Assembly (NCBI GenBank): GCA_030431475.1
Contig: JAUIJD010000030.1
Coordinates: forward strand, 1 to 55,756
From: Verrucomicrobiia bacterium
GTDB taxonomy: Bacteria; Verrucomicrobiota; Verrucomicrobiia; Verrucomicrobiales; Akkermansiaceae
Reading direction: 5' to 3'
DNA length: 55,756 nucleotides
Position numbers and translations under genes: made by a program. Below the pieces are notes generated by a model. The model was not told the DNA's origin. It ran no database searches and saw only the letters and a list, made by a program, of their open reading frames with translations. The stretch's first letter is position 1, and each line of letters starts with the position of its first letter. Of this stretch, positions 6,398-15,511 are shown one piece after another.

Positions 6398-7171
6398 GTG
6401 TCACGCTTCCTCCCAACGGCCGCGCTCGGGCTGATCGGCCTGGTCCTGCTGGCCTCCGGCGTGCGCGCTCTGGAGATCCCTCCACCGCCGACGAACCACG
6501 TCGACGACCGCGCCGGGATGGTCGGCGCCTCGACCGAGGCCCGGCTCAACGCGCGCCTCGAGGACTTCGAGCGGGAAAGCTCCTCGCAGATCGTCCTGTC
6601 GCTGTTCCGGCAGATTCCGGAAGACACCACCCTCGAGGAGTTCACGGTCGAGACCGCGCAGGCCTGGGGGGTCGGTCGAAGCGGGAAGGACAACGGGGTC
6701 GTGCTGTTCGTCTTCGTTGATGACCGCAAGCTGAGGATCGAGGTGGGCTACGGACTGGAGGGCGCCATCCCCGACGTCACCGCCCGGCACATCCTCGACG
6801 AGGTCGTCACCCCGGCGCTGCGGCGCGGGGATTTCGATGCGGCGATGACCGATGCCGCCGAGGCCCTGATGGCCGCCGCGCGGGGCGAATACGAGGGCGA
6901 CGGCCGCGTGATCGGCTCACGCCGCGAGGCCCCGCTGCCGCCGGTCTTCATCATCTTCGTGGTGCTCGTTGTCGCGATCTTCATCCTCCACCATTTCCTC
7001 AGCGGCGTGAAATACACCCACGGCCGGCGCGGCACCTACTCCTCCGGCCCCTTCGACGGCGGCGGCTCCTGGGGAGGCGGCGGCGGCTTCGGAGGGGGCG
7101 GTTTCGGGGGTGGAGGTTTCGGGGGCGGGGGCGGAGGATTCGGCGGCGGCGGGGCCAGTGGCGGATGGTAG
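6398..7171 (+). CDS. TPM-domain membrane protein with Gly-rich tail
   Basis: A 257-aa protein starting with GTG six bases after the lemA stop. Order: signal peptide (FLPTAALGLIGLVLLASGVRA), TPM domain at about residues 30-170 (HVDDRAGMVGASTEARLNARL, SQIVLSLF, GKDNGVVLFVFVDDRKLRIEVGYGLEGAIPD), one transmembrane helix at about 185-205 (PVFIIFVVLVVAIFILHHFL), and a tail of GGGGFGG repeats ending SGGW. TPM proteins of this YgcG-like layout usually pair with LemA. The tail and helix topology are typical; the biochemical activity is unsettled. Confidence 0.93.
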   Translation: MSRFLPTAALGLIGLVLLASGVRALEIPPPPTNHVDDRAGMVGASTEARLNARLEDFERESSSQIVLSLFRQIPEDTTLEEFTVETAQAWGVGRSGKDNGVVLFVFVDDRKLRIEVGYGLEGAIPDVTARHILDEVVTPALRRGDFDAAMTDAAEALMAAARGEYEGDGRVIGSRREAPLPPVFIIFVVLVVAIFILHHFLSGVKYTHGRRGTYSSGPFDGGGSWGGGGGFGGGGFGGGGFGGGGGGFGGGGASGGW

Positions 7172-7181
7172 CTGGAGCATC

Positions 7182-7613
7182 ATGAAGTTTCACGAGTTCA
7201 TCGAACGAATTGACGACGACGCGGTCTGCCGCGCCGTGCGCGAGGCCGAACAATCGACCTCGGGCGAGATCTGCGTCTGCATCAGCCGGCGCCGGACAAA
7301 GGATCCGATGCCTCTGGCGCGGCGGCTGTTCCGCAAGTTCAAGATGCACCGCACCGAGCGACGCAACGGCGTGATCATCCTGATCGCCCCCCGTTCGCAG
7401 ACGACCGCGATTTTCGGCGACGAGGGCATCCACCGGGTGGCGGGTGAGCCCCTGTGGGACGAGGTGATCGAGCTTCTCGCCCGCGAGCTTCCGATCGATC
7501 CCACCGCCGCCCTCGTCGATGCCGTCGCCCGCGTCGGCCGCGAGCTGGCCCGCCACTTCCCTCCGGTGACGGACGACATCAACGAACTCCGGGACGAAAT
7601 CCGTTTCGATTGA
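7182..7613 (+). CDS. TPM-domain protein, cytoplasmic paralogue
   Basis: A 143-aa protein, third gene of the LemA operon (10 bases after the previous stop). The start at 7182 (MKFHEFIERIDDDAVCRAVREAEQSTSGEICVCIS) is preferred over an upstream ATG at 7110 that overlaps the Gly-rich tail of the preceding gene. It holds a stand-alone TPM domain: SGEICV.IS, MHRTERRNGVIILIAPRSQTTAIFGDEGIH, then two C-terminal helices. There is no signal peptide or membrane segment. The LemA-TPM-TPM order is common in this type of genome. Confidence 0.9.
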   Translation: MKFHEFIERIDDDAVCRAVREAEQSTSGEICVCISRRRTKDPMPLARRLFRKFKMHRTERRNGVIILIAPRSQTTAIFGDEGIHRVAGEPLWDEVIELLARELPIDPTAALVDAVARVGRELARHFPPVTDDINELRDEIRFD

Positions 7614-7679
7614 TCGTCCCGCGGCGGCGGCGGACGATGCGGCTCGACAAAGCTCGCCCGCCCAGCGTGACATGACAGG

Positions 7680-10600
7680 GTGAAATCCCGACGTTTCCCC
7701 CCCGCGCTTTCCCTCGGGTGTGCCCTCGTGCTCCTTTCCCCCCTCTCCGCAGCCACCCTCTATGTCGATGCCGACGCCACCGGCGCCAATGACGGCAGTT
7801 CCTGGGCCGATGCCTACACCCTGCTCCGCGTCGCCCTCAACAGTGCCTCCTCCGGCGATCAGATCTGGGTCGCGGAAGGGACCTACTACCCGGACGCGGC
7901 CGTGGGACCGCTGGCCGACGACCGTTCGGATTCCTTCGAACTGAAGAACGGCGTCGAGCTCTACGGCGGATTCGCCGGCGGCGAGGCGACCATCGGCCAA
8001 CGCAACCTCCTCCTCAACGAGACCGTGCTGTCCGGCGAGATCCAGCAGGACGGCGACCGGACCAACAACAGCTACCATGTGGTCGACGGCAGCGGGACCG
8101 ACTCGACGGCCATCCTCAACGGCTTCGTGATCCGCGACGGCTACGCCGACGGAGCCGGAAACGAAGACGATGGCGCCGGCTTCATCTGCCTGGGCGGAGT
8201 CACCGTGGAGATCGACGGTCCTTCGCTACTCAACTGCCGGTTCATCTCCAACGACGCCGCCGCCGGAGGGGGCGGAGTCTTGTTGTGGCGGCACTACGCT
8301 TCGTTCACCAACTGCAGCTTTTCCGGAAACCGCGCCAGCTCCGGTGGGGCGATCCGACTTCAAGAGGCCGACCCCGATTTCATCAACTGCACGGTGCAGG
8401 GAAACATCGCCGAGAGCTTCGGCACCGGCGGCGGGCTCTACATGACCGACTCCTCCGCGCCGGAGTTCACCAACTGCCTGTTCTGGGGGAACCTGACCGC
8501 TACGACGGAGATCTCCTGGATCGACATTGCCGGCACCGGCAACACCCCGAGCTGGGACTTCTGCCTGGTCCAGGGCCAGTCGGACACCGACCTCGACGCC
8601 TACGGCGCGAACAACTTCGACGGCGAGGATCCGGCCAACGATCCCCGGTTCCTCAGTCCCGTCGATCCCCTCGACGCCCCGACCCCGGGCGGCGACCTGT
8701 CGCTCACCCCGGCCTCCACGGTGGCGATCGACGCCGGACAGAACGCCGCCAACACGACCATCGGTGACATCACCAGCCGCATCCGCAAGCTCGACGGTGA
8801 CGACAACGGCTCGGCCATCATCGATCTCGGCGCGCATGAATTCCTCGCGCCGCTCTACGTCGATGACGACGCCACCGGCGCCGACGACGGCAGCTCGTGG
8901 AGCGATGCGTTCCCCGACCTCCAGGACGCCCTCGACCTCGCCCAGCCGGGGGATGAAATCTGGGTCGCGGAGGGTTTCTACCAGCCGAGCGAGCAGTTCG
9001 CCCCGGGTGTCATCCGCTCGACCAGCTTCACCATCCCCGATGCGGTGCGGGTGCGCGGCGGCTTCGACACGACCGAGGACCACCCCGACGCGCGCGACGT
9101 GGCGGGCCACGTCTCGGAGCTCAACGGGAACTTCGGCGGACCGGTGTCGGTGCTCGACGACGCCTTCCACGTCGTCCGCCTGATCAACGCGAGCTCGCTG
9201 ACCGAGTTCGACGGCTTCACCGTGACCCGCGGCAGCGCCAACGAAACACCGCCCTACCATCGCGGCGGCGGGCTGCGGATCGAGGGCGGTGCCCCGCGGG
9301 TGCTGGATTGCACCTTCACCGACAATTTCGCCACCCAGGGAGGCGGCGCCCATGTCCAGGGCAGCTCCGCGGCACGTTTCGTCGATTGCCGTTTCCTCTC
9401 GAACGAGGCGACCAGCTCGGGCGGCGGCTTCAGCTCGCTCAGCACCGCCACGGTGCGCCTCAACCGCTGCCGCTTCACCAAGAACGTCGCAGGCAACGGC
9501 GGCGGCGTGGCCTGCTCCGGCTCGTCGCCGGTCTTCGCCAACTCGATCTTCCTTTCGAACGAAGCCGACTACGGGGCGGGCGCCTATCAGATCAACGGCT
9601 CGGACGCGGAGTTCTTCAACGTCACCTTCCACGACAACCACGCCGCCATCGACGGCGGCGGCCTGCGCAATGTGGACAGTGATCCGCTCCTCGCGAACGT
9701 GATCATCTGGGAAAACATGGCGCAGTCGTCGACCACCGCGCTGGGCGTCTCGATCTCGAACGACAACTCGACGCCGACCTACTCGCATTGCCTCCTCCAG
9801 AACCGCGACCTGAGCGGCAGCGGCGGGAATTTCGACGGCACCGATGCCGCCAACGACCCGCGCTTCCGCCAGCTTCAGGACGACAGCGGCCAGGTCCTCG
9901 ACCTGCGCCTGCTGCCGGACTCGCCGGTCATCGACGCCGGCGACAACGGCGCGTTCGATGCCGACTCCGACCACGAGGGCGAACCCCGCGTGGCCGACGG
10001 CGACCTCGACACCACCGCCACCATCGACCTCGGCGCCTACGAATTCCGCACGCCGGTCTTTGTCGATGAAACCGCGGCCTTCGGCGGCGACGGCAGCTCG
10101 TGGGACGACGCCTTCGTCGCCCTCGACAACGCCATCGAGGCGACCACTCCGGGCGACACCGTGTGGATCGCCGAGGGGAGCTATCAGCCGTCGGGAGCTA
10201 GCGGACGCGACGACACCATCGAGTTCGCTCCGGGCGTCCACGTCTATGGCGGCTTCCCCACGGGCGGCAGCGACTTCGCCGGTCGGAGCCCTTCGACCCA
10301 CGAAGTCATCATCACCGGAGAGCAGGGCGCCACGGTCGCCAACCACCGCTTCCATGCGGCGGTGGCGAGCGGCCTCGACCGCACCGCGCGGCTCGACGGG
10401 CTCACCTTCACCGGCGGCAATGCCGACGGCCTGCCGAGCTCGCTTGAGGACGCCGGCGGGGGCCTGCTGCTGGATGACTGCACCCTCACGGTCCACGACT
10501 GCCGCTTTGTCAACAACCTCGCCGATGAGGGCGGTGGACTTGCGATCCCCGATGGCGCGCCGCGGGTCACCGAGTGCCTCTTCGAGGGCAACGCTGCCAT

Positions 10601-11642
10601 CAAGGGTGGCGGCCTCTTCCTCGGCGACTGCGGGGCCGTGGTCCTCAACTGCCGCTTCGCCGGCAACGAGGCCGACACCGGCGGCGGCATCCACGGCGAA
10701 ACCACCTCGGGCGCCCGTCTCATCAATCCCGTCATCTCCGGCAACCACGTCGCCGACTTCGGCGGCGGCCTGCATCTCGTCGGCTCCGATATGGAGATCG
10801 TCAACGCCACCCTCTCCGGCAACAACGCGGCCACCGACGGCGGCGGACTGGGCCTCGACGAGTCCTCCGCGCCCGTCTTCCACAACGCCATCTTCTGGAA
10901 CAACCGCGCGAACGGCAGCACGACCTCCAAGAGCGCTTCGCTCTTCCGGCTCACGCAGCCGATCGGCAGCAGCCTGGCGGAGTTCCATTTCTCGCTGGTG
11001 GAAAACTTCAACAACGCCGAACTCGTCACGCTCGACCCCGACTCGGCCGACAACCTCAACGGCAAACTCGCCGGCAACGACCCGGATTTCGTGAGCCCCG
11101 TGGACCCGGCGACCGCTCCCGCCACCGGCGGCGACCTGCGCCTCAAGACCGGCTCGCCGGCCATCGATGCCGGGGACAACGGCGCCAACGACAGCGAGAC
11201 CGACGCCGCCGGCAACCCGCGCATCGACTTCGCCACCATCGACCTCGGCGCCTACGAAGGCGGCGTCTCCGGCGCCGACTTCGCCTCGCTCTTCCCCGCC
11301 CTCACGGAGTCGGGCGACGAGAACGGCAACGGCTTCACCAACTACCTCGACTACGCGACCGGCGCCGACCCGACCGCTCCCCACGACCCGGCGGGCTATC
11401 CCTCGCTGATCGACGATGACCTCGTGTTCGGCGTCCGCGCCGGCGTGACCGATGTCGATTGGACCGTCTTCTACTCCGATTCGCTCGGCCCGGGTTCGTG
11501 GTTCGAGCTGCTTCCCGGCAGCGGCTACGGCACGCCGTCCGAATCCACCGTCGGCGACCGCACCACCGTCACCCTGCCGCTGGCCGATCCGCCGGGTTCC
11601 GACGACCGGATGTTCTTCCGGATCGAATACGACGCCCCCTGA
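7680..11642 (+). CDS. Secreted three-module beta-helix (polymorphic outer membrane-like) protein
   Basis: A 1320-aa protein from a GTG start with a signal peptide (LSLGCALVLLSPLSAA). Three homologous modules of about 370-400 residues each open with a conserved segment: LYVDADATGANDGSSW (~residue 26), LYVDDDATGADDGSSW (~392) and VFVDETAAFGGDGSSW (~789), each followed by GD.IWVAEG.Y.P. Inside each module, short turns such as GGG(L/V)...F.NC.F..N.A recur as in right-handed parallel beta-helices of the chlamydial POMP type. The C-terminus has DENGNGFTNYLDYATGADP and ends FFRIEYDAP, the terminal domain shared with other secreted proteins here. A cell-surface or extracellular binding role is inferred; no catalytic site is visible. 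Confidence 0.88.
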   Translation: MKSRRFPPALSLGCALVLLSPLSAATLYVDADATGANDGSSWADAYTLLRVALNSASSGDQIWVAEGTYYPDAAVGPLADDRSDSFELKNGVELYGGFAGGEATIGQRNLLLNETVLSGEIQQDGDRTNNSYHVVDGSGTDSTAILNGFVIRDGYADGAGNEDDGAGFICLGGVTVEIDGPSLLNCRFISNDAAAGGGGVLLWRHYASFTNCSFSGNRASSGGAIRLQEADPDFINCTVQGNIAESFGTGGGLYMTDSSAPEFTNCLFWGNLTATTEISWIDIAGTGNTPSWDFCLVQGQSDTDLDAYGANNFDGEDPANDPRFLSPVDPLDAPTPGGDLSLTPASTVAIDAGQNAANTTIGDITSRIRKLDGDDNGSAIIDLGAHEFLAPLYVDDDATGADDGSSWSDAFPDLQDALDLAQPGDEIWVAEGFYQPSEQFAPGVIRSTSFTIPDAVRVRGGFDTTEDHPDARDVAGHVSELNGNFGGPVSVLDDAFHVVRLINASSLTEFDGFTVTRGSANETPPYHRGGGLRIEGGAPRVLDCTFTDNFATQGGGAHVQGSSAARFVDCRFLSNEATSSGGGFSSLSTATVRLNRCRFTKNVAGNGGGVACSGSSPVFANSIFLSNEADYGAGAYQINGSDAEFFNVTFHDNHAAIDGGGLRNVDSDPLLANVIIWENMAQSSTTALGVSISNDNSTPTYSHCLLQNRDLSGSGGNFDGTDAANDPRFRQLQDDSGQVLDLRLLPDSPVIDAGDNGAFDADSDHEGEPRVADGDLDTTATIDLGAYEFRTPVFVDETAAFGGDGSSWDDAFVALDNAIEATTPGDTVWIAEGSYQPSGASGRDDTIEFAPGVHVYGGFPTGGSDFAGRSPSTHEVIITGEQGATVANHRFHAAVASGLDRTARLDGLTFTGGNADGLPSSLEDAGGGLLLDDCTLTVHDCRFVNNLADEGGGLAIPDGAPRVTECLFEGNAAIKGGGLFLGDCGAVVLNCRFAGNEADTGGGIHGETTSGARLINPVISGNHVADFGGGLHLVGSDMEIVNATLSGNNAATDGGGLGLDESSAPVFHNAIFWNNRANGSTTSKSASLFRLTQPIGSSLAEFHFSLVENFNNAELVTLDPDSADNLNGKLAGNDPDFVSPVDPATAPATGGDLRLKTGSPAIDAGDNGANDSETDAAGNPRIDFATIDLGAYEGGVSGADFASLFPALTESGDENGNGFTNYLDYATGADPTAPHDPAGYPSLIDDDLVFGVRAGVTDVDWTVFYSDSLGPGSWFELLPGSGYGTPSESTVGDRTTVTLPLADPPGSDDRMFFRIEYDAP

Positions 11643-11705
11643 GCGGATCGCCCCCTGCCGAGCGAGAAAGGTCGGAATCGCCTGCTCGGGCTGGCGAATT
11701 TCGCA

Positions 11706-11719
11706 TGATAACGTTTTCA
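11706..11719. promoter_or_regulatory. LacI-family operator-like palindrome
   Basis: TGATAACGTTTTCA is a 14-base near-perfect palindrome with the central CG typical of LacI/GalR-family operators (compare TGWAANCGNTNWCA). It lies in an AT-rich island 25 bases before the sulfatase start, in otherwise GC-rich DNA. No LacI gene is in the window, so regulation by sugar availability is inference. Confidence 0.5.
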
Positions 11720-11743
11720 CTTCATGTCACGTTCTTAGACGGA

Positions 11744-14700
11744 ATGCGACTTCTACCCCTCATCAAGCTCCTCCTCGCTGCAGGCATCGTGAGCACCCCG
11801 GCCGCCGCCGAAGCCCCCCGGCCGAACATCCTCTACCTCTACCTCGACGATTTTGGCTGGGGCGGACTCGGACCCAACGGCCAGTACGCGCTACGCGACG
11901 CGGGGCAGGCGCACCTGATCACGCCGGCGCTCGATCGTCTCGCCGACGAGGGCGTCAATTTCCAGCGCGCCTACGGCTGCACCGTGTGCTCGCCGGCCCG
12001 CGCCTCGCAGCAGACCGGCTTCCACCAGGGCCACGCCTACGCCGACCGCAACAACCCCGACAACGCCCGCAAGGCGATGCGCGCCGATGACGTGACCATG
12101 GGCGACGTGATGTCCGCCGCCGGCTACACCACCGGCTTCTGGGGCAAGTGGGGTTTCGGCGCCACCGACGACCAGAACAACCCACAACTCGTCAACCTCC
12201 AGACGCTGCCGAACCGCCACGGCTACCAGCACGTCCTCGCCGAGCTTCACCACGTCCGCGCCCACACCTTCTTCCAGCCCACGCTGTGGAAGTTCGCCCC
12301 CGGCGATTCGCAGATCTCGCTCGTGCCGAACTCGCTCGCCGCCTACGAGAACAACGCCGACTACCCGGACGCCCCGGCCGGGCAGAACGATGCGGGCTAC
12401 CCTTCCCCGGCCTACTGCGACGACGCCTACTCCTTCGCCGCACTCGATTTCGTCCGCCAGCAGGGCCAGAACTACCATGCGACCGGCCAGCCGTTCTTCG
12501 CGCTGTTCTCGGTGCAGATCCCCCATTCCCCCTACGGCGACATCACCTCGCTGCCCGACTGGGACGCCGCCTACGCGGAAACGGACTTCTTCGCCGGCCT
12601 CTCGAACAACGCCAAGCAGTACGCGGCGATGGTCACCCGCATCGACGCCCACATCGGCAACCTGCTCGACACGCTTGAGGACCCCAACCACGACGGCGAC
12701 ACCTCCGACTCCATCGCCGACAACACCCTGGTCATTTTCCAATCCGACAACGGCGGCCAGAACGACCTGATGCAGCAGAACGCCGACCTCCGCGGCGCCA
12801 AGGGCAGCATCTGGGAAGGCGGCATCCGCATCCCCATGCTGGCCCGCTGGCCGGACAAGATCAAAGCCGGCGCCGGCCTCGAACCCGGAACCAACTCCCA
12901 GCGGGTCATCGACGTCACCGACATGCTGCCGACCTTCTGCGAACTCGCCGGCGAGGAGGTCCCGCTCGGCATCGACGGCATCTCCATCGCGCCGACGCTT
13001 TCGGGCGAAGGCGAGCAGATCGACCGCGACTTCCTCATCCACGAAGCCGGCAGCAACGCCTCCATCATCCGCGGCGACTGGAAGCTCGTCCGGACCGGAA
13101 CCGACGCCTACCAGCTCTACCACCTCGGGGCCGATCCCACCGAGTCGAACAACGTCGCGGATCTGGCCCAGCACGCCGAGCTCGTTGCCGAGCTCTCGTC
13201 GCTGCTGCTCGGCGAGCGCGTCACCGAGCCGGCCTGGTTCGCCGCGACCTACCACGACTGGACCGGCGGCGACGACGACGCGACCTCCGACGCCGACCAT
13301 TGGTCCGACTATCTCTACGCCGACCTCGGCGGCACCTACGAGACCGACGCCGGCGCGCCGAAGCTCTCGTGGATCGCGCGCATGCACAACGGCGCCGCTT
13401 CGCCGAACCGCGCAGCCGCCGATGCCGATCTCGAGCTGCTCGCCCTGGAAATCGGCGGCGACACCGCGACGCAGACCCTCCAGCTCGACAGCCACCGCCT
13501 CACCGGGCGAAACGGGATCCGCATCGGCGCGAACGGAGCCGTCACCTTCGACAACGGCACCCTTTCCACCCTGCGCCGGATCGAGCTTTCCGGAAACGGA
13601 AGCCTCACCGGCGCCGGCACCGTCGAAGGCACGCTCGTCAGCGCCGGCCGCGTCGAGGTCACCGAGGCTTCCGCCACCACCGAACCGGGCCCCGATGTCG
13701 AAACGCCCGGCCCCGACGTGTCGCTCACGGACGGCATGGAGCTCGTCACCAACGGTGGCTTCGAGCAGGGCACCGACACCGGCGGCGGAGACTATTCCTA
13801 TGCGACGCTCGTCGATTGGTTCACCGACGGGCCGGACTCGACCAAGGATGGAGCCAAGCCGAGCAATCCCAAGTCCGGCACCATGCGCGGCCTCATCCAG
13901 ACCGGCTACCCGCTGGTCCAGAAGACCGCCTATCCCGTCCACCCGGGCGACAGCTACACGCTGACCTTCTGGCACCGCGGCTTCAACAACTGGAACACCG
14001 GCGAGCTCGCCGAGGCACGGGTCTTCTACCTGGACGGCGACGGCCAGCGGGTCGATTTGCTCCACGAAACCTACCCGCTGACCAACGGCACCTGGACCCA
14101 GGCGAGCTACGACATCCCGGCCGTCGATGCCACCGGGGAGGGCCGCGCAATCCACGTCCTTCTCGGCGCCGACAGCGGCACCGGCTACGCCTCCTTCGAT
14201 GATGTTTCGCTCGTCCGCCACGGGGCCGCCGCGACCGTCCCCGGGCCGCTCGTTTCAGGACCCGGACCCGACATCACCGTCCCCGGCCACCGTCGCCTCG
14301 ATCTCGACGGCGACTACCGCGAAACCCCCGACGCCACCCTGCGCCTGACCCTCGCCGGCAACACCGCCGCCGGGGACGACTACGGCCGGGTCAACGTCAG
14401 CGGCGACGCCACCCTCGCCGGCACGCTCGAGATCACCGTCGATCCCGCCTTCCAGCCGCAGGCCGACCAGACCTTCGCCATCCTCGCCGCCGATTCCCTC
14501 ACCGGCACCTTCGCCAACGAGGGCGACATCGTCACCGGCAGCGACGGCACCCGCTTCGCCATCAGCTACTCCGCCAGCGAGGTCACCCTCACCGTCATCG
14601 GCACCACCGCGCAGGGCACCCCCTACGACTGGCTCAAGGGCCACGGGATCGATGGCGGGGATCCGGAGGCGGCCGACCTCATCGACCACGACAAGGACGG

Positions 14701-14974
14701 CATGCTCGCGTGGGAGGAATACCTCGCCGGCACCGATCCGACCGACCCGGCCTCGGTCTTCCGGGCGACGACGGGAGTTTCGGAGGACGGCACCATGCTC
14801 GTCCTCTCCTGGCCAAGCGCCGCCGGACGGACCTACGAGATCCTGTCGTCGGACGACCTCTTCTCGTTCACCCCGTTTGCCGGTCCTTTCGCTGCGACGC
14901 CGCCCCTCAATGCCCACGAGATCAGCATCGGCAGCGGCTCACGATTCTTCGAGATCGCCGTCAGCCTCGAGTGA
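11744..14974 (+). CDS. Multidomain secreted sulfatase (arylsulfatase A-like)
   Basis: A 1076-aa protein. The ATG at 11744 gives a normal signal peptide (LLPLIKLLLAAGIVSTPAAAEA); ATG 11705 would add 13 residues and overlaps the operator-like palindrome. Order: sulfatase domain (~residues 25-500) with PNILYLYLDDFGWGG metal-site Asp pair, the formylglycine motif CSPAR at C82 followed by TGFHQG, and FQSDNGGQN; a linker with inverted PGPDV motifs; a jelly-roll-like module (LVTNGGFEQ...W..G) at ~665-825; an autotransporter-type beta segment; and a C-terminal domain with DHDKDGMLAWEEYLAGTDPTDP ending RFFEIAVSLE. Activity requires formylglycine conversion of C82. The substrate is probably a sulfated polysaccharide (inference). 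Confidence 0.93.
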   Translation: MRLLPLIKLLLAAGIVSTPAAAEAPRPNILYLYLDDFGWGGLGPNGQYALRDAGQAHLITPALDRLADEGVNFQRAYGCTVCSPARASQQTGFHQGHAYADRNNPDNARKAMRADDVTMGDVMSAAGYTTGFWGKWGFGATDDQNNPQLVNLQTLPNRHGYQHVLAELHHVRAHTFFQPTLWKFAPGDSQISLVPNSLAAYENNADYPDAPAGQNDAGYPSPAYCDDAYSFAALDFVRQQGQNYHATGQPFFALFSVQIPHSPYGDITSLPDWDAAYAETDFFAGLSNNAKQYAAMVTRIDAHIGNLLDTLEDPNHDGDTSDSIADNTLVIFQSDNGGQNDLMQQNADLRGAKGSIWEGGIRIPMLARWPDKIKAGAGLEPGTNSQRVIDVTDMLPTFCELAGEEVPLGIDGISIAPTLSGEGEQIDRDFLIHEAGSNASIIRGDWKLVRTGTDAYQLYHLGADPTESNNVADLAQHAELVAELSSLLLGERVTEPAWFAATYHDWTGGDDDATSDADHWSDYLYADLGGTYETDAGAPKLSWIARMHNGAASPNRAAADADLELLALEIGGDTATQTLQLDSHRLTGRNGIRIGANGAVTFDNGTLSTLRRIELSGNGSLTGAGTVEGTLVSAGRVEVTEASATTEPGPDVETPGPDVSLTDGMELVTNGGFEQGTDTGGGDYSYATLVDWFTDGPDSTKDGAKPSNPKSGTMRGLIQTGYPLVQKTAYPVHPGDSYTLTFWHRGFNNWNTGELAEARVFYLDGDGQRVDLLHETYPLTNGTWTQASYDIPAVDATGEGRAIHVLLGADSGTGYASFDDVSLVRHGAAATVPGPLVSGPGPDITVPGHRRLDLDGDYRETPDATLRLTLAGNTAAGDDYGRVNVSGDATLAGTLEITVDPAFQPQADQTFAILAADSLTGTFANEGDIVTGSDGTRFAISYSASEVTLTVIGTTAQGTPYDWLKGHGIDGGDPEAADLIDHDKDGMLAWEEYLAGTDPTDPASVFRATTGVSEDGTMLVLSWPSAAGRTYEILSSDDLFSFTPFAGPFAATPPLNAHEISIGSGSRFFEIAVSLE

Positions 14975-15010
14975 CCGGCGGCAGCCATCAACCCGACAGA
15001 GTGCCGGGCA

Positions 15011-15421
15011 TCAGTCCAGCGCGTCGAAGACCCTGCTCGTGACCTCGAGCGGCTCGGTCTTCCCGTTCTTCTCGCGCCGGCGCCGTTTCTTCTTCCTCCG
15101 CTCGAAGCGCTTGCGACCCGACAGGATCACCTGGCCCTCGCGCTCGTCGTCGCGGATCTCCCGCCAGTAGCCGAAATTGATGGCGAGATGAAAGCCGAGG
15201 CCGAAGACGACGAAGGCGGTTCCCAGCCCGAGAAAGACCGGCCCGAGCTGCAGCGCCACCCCCGTGAGGCCCGGTGAAAGCCCGAGACTCGCGAGTCCGG
15301 CCATCAACAACCCGCAGCCGAACAGGAACAAGCCCGCGCCCATGCCCCGCACCGGCAGGCGCCAGAGCTGAAGGACACTCCGGTCGCGTTCCCGAAGCCA
15401 GGTTTGAAGATTCTTCGCCAC
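15011..15421 (-). CDS. Two-TM hypothetical membrane protein
   Basis: A 136-aa protein: a basic amphipathic N-terminus, two membrane helices (GAGLFLFGCGLLMAGLASL and LGPVFLGLGTAFVVFGLGFHLAI), then a cytoplasmic tail with a strongly basic run (RFERRKKKRRRREK). It converges on the preceding sulfatase gene, with 36 bases between stops. No family is recognised. The basic tail after the second helix places both termini inside by the positive-inside rule. Confidence 0.72.
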   Translation of the reverse strand: MAKNLQTWLRERDRSVLQLWRLPVRGMGAGLFLFGCGLLMAGLASLGLSPGLTGVALQLGPVFLGLGTAFVVFGLGFHLAINFGYWREIRDDEREGQVILSGRKRFERRKKKRRRREKNGKTEPLEVTSRVFDALD

Positions 15422-15511
15422 AATGATCGGCAGAAGGTTAGAGCCTCCAGCCTCCCCATGCCCAGCAGAAATGGAGCAGGGGCGGATCGGGGGCGATGAC
15501 TCATCGGCCCT

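Noticed and set aside
8226-11720. 1164-aa open frame antisense to the beta-helix gene
   Set aside because: Val/Gly/Glu/Arg-rich low-information sequence with no signal peptide or motif; the sense strand shows a signal peptide and family repeats. It is a by-product of strong GC codon bias.
11891-14221. 776-aa frame antisense to the large sulfatase
   Set aside because: The sense strand holds the complete sulfatase motifs; the antisense product is GV/RE-rich noise.
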